In this document: piece after piece, positions 9,001 to 11,293 of the stretch
How positions within the stretch are numbered: the stretch's first letter is position 1
Layout of the letters: the number at the start of each line of letters is the position of its first letter
From: Pedobacter sp. UBA2067
GTDB lineage: Bacteria > Bacteroidota > Bacteroidia > Sphingobacteriales > Sphingobacteriaceae
Length of the DNA stretch: 11,293 bases
Direction of reading: 5' to 3'
Assembly: GCA_002333205.1 (NCBI GenBank)
Contig: DDAD01000092.1
Span: forward strand, 16,947 to 28,239
Notes under the pieces: model-generated
The model's input: the letters and a program-made list of their open reading frames with translations, nothing else
The model's database searches: none
Told to the model about the DNA's origin: nothing
Program-made: the position numbers and the translations under genes

Positions 9001-9090
9001 GAAGCAGCAAAGGATAAGTTTGTTAAACTTTGAGAAACATAGGGCATTGTAAATTGCGCCTCGGCTTCCTGGAGGTAAAGCTCTGTTCAT
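6064..9090 (-). CDS. SusC/RagA-family TonB-dependent outer-membrane transporter
   Basis: This complete 1008-residue TonB-dependent channel should import oligosaccharides, or another bulky nutrient, together with the SusD protein encoded 17 bp downstream. The hydrophobic core of the signal peptide is at about 24-41, with cleavage after AFA before Q42. It is preceded by an unusually long hydrophilic stretch (MNRALPPGSRG onward). A carboxypeptidase-regulatory-like beta-sandwich domain spans about 44-115 (IRGTIRD, AGATVSAVG, TDAEGRFAI, SYVGLETQ). The TonB-contact region is around VVTVVGYGSVRKSDLTGA (122-139). The plug domain follows to about 266, with QGKVAGVQM, LYVVDGVAL, and LKDASATAIYGSRAAYGVVLITTKRG-type signature residues at 241-266. 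The rest is the 22-strand barrel, ending in a beta strand (FNFGVNFSL). No STN domain is present, so control through an anti-sigma factor is unlikely. No other ATG lies before the signal core. Confidence 0.96.
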   Translation of the reverse strand: MNRALPPGSRGAIYNALCFSKFNKLILCCFLLVFINAAAFAQTLIRGTIRDNENNTLAGATVSAVGANVKVLTDAEGRFAITVPANVTQLAFSYVGLETQTLLINNRTTIDVALSGANELDVVTVVGYGSVRKSDLTGAATTVGAKDFNKGPLNAPDQLIQGKVAGVQMINNSGQPGGSTTVRIRGNTAMTGSGQPLYVVDGVALDNRSARPSASGGIGNAPGGNPLNFINPADIASMEVLKDASATAIYGSRAAYGVVLITTKRGQSGATKIDVSASTGVSNMARKIDVLDGDEYRAALTKYGLTTGDFGSNVDAMDEITRTAYNQNYSIGLSGGNQDNTYRASFGYQDQQGIIKNTDFTKYSGSFNGNFKFLESKKLGLDVNLISNQYLENIAPITTDAGFTGSLISQALSWNPTRPFRNPDGSLFIERGTTINPAVMMEASRDRSKVSTILGSVSPYYKITPWLEYRMLASVNYSTGIRRASARSFLNLNGIQANGEFLGGFASYANSELITQQFTNTLNFNKEIVSKLNLNAVLGYEYTNYINKGIVSTARGFGDIDVDYTDIMQATPPANRTLSSFNDPTTQLQSYFARAIFNYADKYLLTATFRADGSTKFGSDNRYGYFPSFSAAWNIKNESFLTDVNWLNQLKIRAGYGLTGNQEFPSGSAQQRYNINYANGQPSFVGVNNENTQLKWQSDKQINIGADFTLFNNRLSGSVDYFNKTTTDLLFPQIPFVPANPGVAVTWQNLPGKIVNKGVELALNGNIIEKEDVSWSLGGNATFINNQVKDITGIINTGALSGQGLSDVTIEVIKSGLPLFAMVTREYNGLDQNGFSLYTDEGYTYYYVGNPNPKVILGLSTNLRYKNLSLTANFNGSFGQDIYNNTANSVLPISNLGTGKNIASALLNSSIQESLANPIAASSRYIEKGDYLKLANATINYNIGNLGKSIKALNIFVNGQNLFVITKYKGFDPEVNVDKSVNGVPSAGIDYISYPSARTFNFGVNFSL

Positions 9091-9305
9091 AGTTTTAGAT
9101 TTGGTTGTTAATAAAATTACAGTTGGTTAAAATATCATCCACTATAACCAAGAAAGATGAATATATTTCTACTAACTTTATTAAGACCCAATATAAGGCT
9201 TAAACAGCATTTAAAAGATTTTTTTAGCGGAATGTCTACGCATTTGCACGCTCTATTCCCGGATTTATACACTCGGTAAAATTTTCGCTAGATTGTTTTG
9301 GAAGA

Positions 9306-9339
9306 TTGCACTAATATTCCCTAAGTTTAAATACTTTTG
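9306..9339 (+). promoter_or_regulatory. Candidate TTG / TAnnTTTG promoter for the right-hand susC gene
   Basis: TACTTTTG at 9332-9339 matches the Bacteroidota -7 consensus exactly. A TTG at 9306-9308 lies 23 bp upstream, slightly wide for the -33 element. Transcription would start near 9345 and leave a leader of roughly 90 bases before the ATG at 9438. The spacing makes this weaker than the 4402-4433 promoter. Confidence 0.4.
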
Positions 9340-9402
9340 AAATAACAGATAATTGAATTTTCCAACCATTAAGTTTTGAGCCTATGTAACAAAGCCCTTT
9401 TT

Positions 9403-9432
9403 TAACCAAATCAATTCACCAACTAACCAAAT
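9403..9432 (+). repeat. Twice-repeated TAACCAAAT motif in the leader of the right-hand susC gene
   Basis: The 9-mer TAACCAAAT occurs at 9403-9411 and again at 9424-9432, 21 bp apart, the second copy ending 5 bases before the ATG. A further AACCAAAT occurs on the opposite strand at 9106-9099, ending 8 bases before the ATG of the left-hand susC. All three copies are in the sense of the transcript. A role in translation start or regulation is an inference; chance in AT-rich DNA is possible. Confidence 0.5.
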
Positions 9433-9437
9433 ATTTT

Positions 9438-11293
9438 ATGTTTAAAAATTTACTAAGTTCTAAAAGAAAGATCTTTCTTTTACTTACTTGCATGCTCCTG
9501 TCATTAGGGTTGCATGCACAAGTCAGAATCACCGGTAGAGTTACCAGCAGTGATGATCAATCACCGATTCCCGGCGCATCTATAAAAATCAAAAATTCTT
9601 CACAAGGTACCATGACCGATGGAAACGGTCAATTTGCTATTGCAGCTAGTCCAAGTGACGTGCTTGTAATTTCTTTTGTTGGTTATCAATCTACAGAAGT
9701 CTCTGTTGGAAGCCGTACATCTATTAATGTTGCCTTAAAACAAGAAGACAATAACTTAAACGAAATTGTTGTTACAGGTTACACCGCACAGCGCAAGAAA
9801 GATTTGACCGGTGCTGTTTCGGTTGTAGATGTGGCACAATTAAAAAGTCAACCTACAGCAAGTGCTACAGAGGCTTTGCAGGGTAAAGCGCCAGGTGTGC
9901 AGATCGTTGTAGACGGTGCGCCAGGTTCTACTCCGCAGATTCGTGTTCGTGGTGTTACCACCATTAACAACAACGATCCACTTTATGTAGTGGATGGCGT
10001 TCCTTACGAAGGAAAATTAAGCTGGTTGAACCAAAATGATATTGAAAGCATGCAGATTTTGAAAGATGCTTCTGCAGCCTCTATTTATGGTTCCCGGGCA
10101 AATAACGGGGTTGTAATCATCACAACCAGAAAAGGTATTCAAGGTCCTCCTAAAATTACTTTTGATGCTTATTACGGCACCCAGACTCCAAGAAAGAATA
10201 CTTTTCCGGAGTTCCTGACTCCAATTCAGTATGCACAGTACTTCCCTAACACCACCAACTATGGTAATGGTGCAACACCAGTGTTGCCAGAATATCTAAT
10301 AGCAGGTAGTGCACAAGGTTTAAATGTGACACCTGAAGATGCAGATCCAGCGAAGTATAACCTTTCACGTGATCCACAAACATACTATCAGATTACTAAA
10401 GCAAATCAACAAGGAACAAAGTGGTTTGAAGAAATCACCGAGAATGCACCTACTCAAAACTATCAGTTAGCAGCATCAGGTGGTGGTGAAAATTCAACTT
10501 ACAGCTTTTCTGCAGGTTATCTTGATCAGAAAGGTATTATTAAGTACACCGGGTTCAAAAGATACAATACACGGGCAAACACCAGCGTATCTGCACTTAA
10601 TAAAAGATTACGTTTTGGAGAAAACTTATCTTACACTTATACAGAAGGATTTGGATTTGGTGTAAACCCGAACACTTCTGGTGACTACCAGGATGAAGGC
10701 AGTGCCATCGGATGGGCTTACCGTATCCCGACCATTATTCCTGTTTACGACATTATGGGAAATTTTGCCGGTAGTAGAGGTGCACAATTGGGTAATGCTG
10801 AAAACCCGCTTGCTTTTCTTTATCGCGCAAAAGACAACTTGAATAAGAGTAATTTCTTTTTCGGTAATGCATTTGCAGAACTTGATATCATCAAAGGTTT
10901 AACTGCAAGAACCAGCTTTGGTTTACGTTATGAAAATTATAACGGCATCAGTATGCGTTATCCAAACCTTGAGTTTTCTGAAGGTAACGCTTCCAACAAC
11001 TTAAATGAAAATCAAGGATTTAATTCTGAATGGACCTGGTCAAATACTTTAACTTATAAGACGACTATCGCTGAAAAGCATAATTTGACTTTATTGGCAG
11101 GTACAGAAGCGATCCAAAATAGAAATCGCCAGTTAAATGGTAATCGTAACGATTTCTTCGTCCTTGGAGACATGGATTACTACTATTTGGGTGTTGGTAC
11201 ATCTAACATCGGTAACTCCAGTACTGGTAGTGTAGGCTCCCTATTTTCAGTGTTCGCAAGAGCAGATTATTCCTTCAATGACCGTTACCTTGC
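9438..11293 (+). CDS. Second SusC/RagA-family TonB-dependent transporter, partial (3' end off the window)
   Basis: The frame opens at ATG 9438 and runs without a stop to the right edge: 618 codons of an expected 1000 or so. Residues 1-27 are a normal Sec signal peptide (SSKRK, then a leucine-rich core, cleavage after LHA before Q28). The carboxypeptidase-regulatory-like domain spans about 30-101 (ITGRVTS, IPGASIKIK, TDGNGQFAI, SFVGYQSTE). EIVVTGYTAQRKKDLTGAV (109-127) marks the TonB-contact region. The plug continues to about 233 with LQGKAPGVQI (147-156), PLYVVDGVPY (181-190) and LKDASAASIYGSRANNGVVI (208-227). Barrel strands follow. There is no STN domain. It differs widely from the left-hand SusC outside these motifs, so it is not a recent duplicate. 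A susD gene is expected just beyond the window; the substrate is unknown. Confidence 0.94.
   Translation, partial: MFKNLLSSKRKIFLLLTCMLLSLGLHAQVRITGRVTSSDDQSPIPGASIKIKNSSQGTMTDGNGQFAIAASPSDVLVISFVGYQSTEVSVGSRTSINVALKQEDNNLNEIVVTGYTAQRKKDLTGAVSVVDVAQLKSQPTASATEALQGKAPGVQIVVDGAPGSTPQIRVRGVTTINNNDPLYVVDGVPYEGKLSWLNQNDIESMQILKDASAASIYGSRANNGVVIITTRKGIQGPPKITFDAYYGTQTPRKNTFPEFLTPIQYAQYFPNTTNYGNGATPVLPEYLIAGSAQGLNVTPEDADPAKYNLSRDPQTYYQITKANQQGTKWFEEITENAPTQNYQLAASGGGENSTYSFSAGYLDQKGIIKYTGFKRYNTRANTSVSALNKRLRFGENLSYTYTEGFGFGVNPNTSGDYQDEGSAIGWAYRIPTIIPVYDIMGNFAGSRGAQLGNAENPLAFLYRAKDNLNKSNFFFGNAFAELDIIKGLTARTSFGLRYENYNGISMRYPNLEFSEGNASNNLNENQGFNSEWTWSNTLTYKTTIAEKHNLTLLAGTEAIQNRNRQLNGNRNDFFVLGDMDYYYLGVGTSNIGNSSTGSVGSLFSVFARADYSFNDRYL

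Larger units (their letters stand above)
9091..9437. other. Divergent intergenic control region between two susC genes
   Basis: These 347 bp separate two susC-type genes read in opposite directions, so the region should hold both promoters and any operators. It is AT-rich. It contains one promoter-like match for the + strand gene (9306-9339) and an AACCAAAT motif close to both start codons. I found no exact TAnnTTTG match for the - strand gene, no terminator-like hairpin, no tRNA or riboswitch, and no reading frame that looks like a gene. Neither start is preceded by a Shine-Dalgarno sequence. Confidence 0.75.

Noticed and set aside
8566..9052. Short + strand frames opposite the susC gene start
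   Set aside because: They are antisense shadows of the conserved SusC plug and regulatory-like domains, which are strongly supported on the - strand.
9188..9195. Possible -7 element TATATTGG for the left-hand susC on the - strand
   Set aside because: It has one mismatch to TAnnTTTG and no TTG at a fitting distance upstream; too weak to call.
9387..9403. AAAGCCC followed by a T-run in the leader of the right-hand susC, as a possible attenuator
   Set aside because: The stem would be only about four base pairs; the T-run alone does not support a terminator.
10480..10665. A 61-codon + strand frame
   Set aside because: It lies inside the second susC gene in a different frame; the susC frame is open through it and shows clear family sequence.

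Overview
The window looks like chromosomal DNA from a member of the Bacteroidota, most likely the Sphingobacteriaceae (Pedobacter/Mucilaginibacter type). The grounds are SusC/SusD outer-membrane nutrient importers, a TAnnTTTG-type promoter, no Shine-Dalgarno sequences at the starts, A-rich leaders, and an SDR-type L-threonine dehydrogenase. The genus is an inference; no marker gene here fixes it.

Layout from left to right. Bases 1-2610 (+ strand) hold the end of a secreted glycoside hydrolase, probably family 43 with a C-terminal fibronectin-III-like domain, followed after 9 bp by a complete family 3 beta-glycosidase of the BglX type. The pair is probably one transcript and closes at a long, nearly perfect palindrome (2618-2666) that can terminate transcription from both sides. 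Bases 2689-4385 (- strand) carry two housekeeping-like genes: an L-threonine 3-dehydrogenase with its own promoter and, 23 bp downstream, a YebC-family protein. Bases 4484-9090 (- strand) are a complete susC-susD operon ending in an intrinsic terminator. Bases 9091-9437 are a divergent control region. From 9438 to the right edge runs a second, unrelated-looking susC-type gene on the + strand, cut off after 618 codons.

How the genes fit together. The two hydrolases and the SusC/SusD proteins fit a glycan-use lifestyle: surface SusD and outer-membrane SusC take up oligosaccharides, and periplasmic exo-enzymes such as the GH3 release single sugars. However, the susCD operon has no enzyme of its own within the window and is separated from the hydrolases by a terminator and the two housekeeping genes. 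A shared substrate is therefore possible but not shown. Neither SusC has an N-terminal STN domain, so ECF-sigma/anti-sigma control through the transporter is not expected.

I found no RNA genes, insertion sequences, CRISPR arrays, phage genes or convincing new system. The points most worth a second look are the shared AACCAAAT motif in both susC leaders, the long cytoplasmic extension before the signal peptide of the first SusC, the orphan state of the susCD pair, and the size of the two-way terminator.
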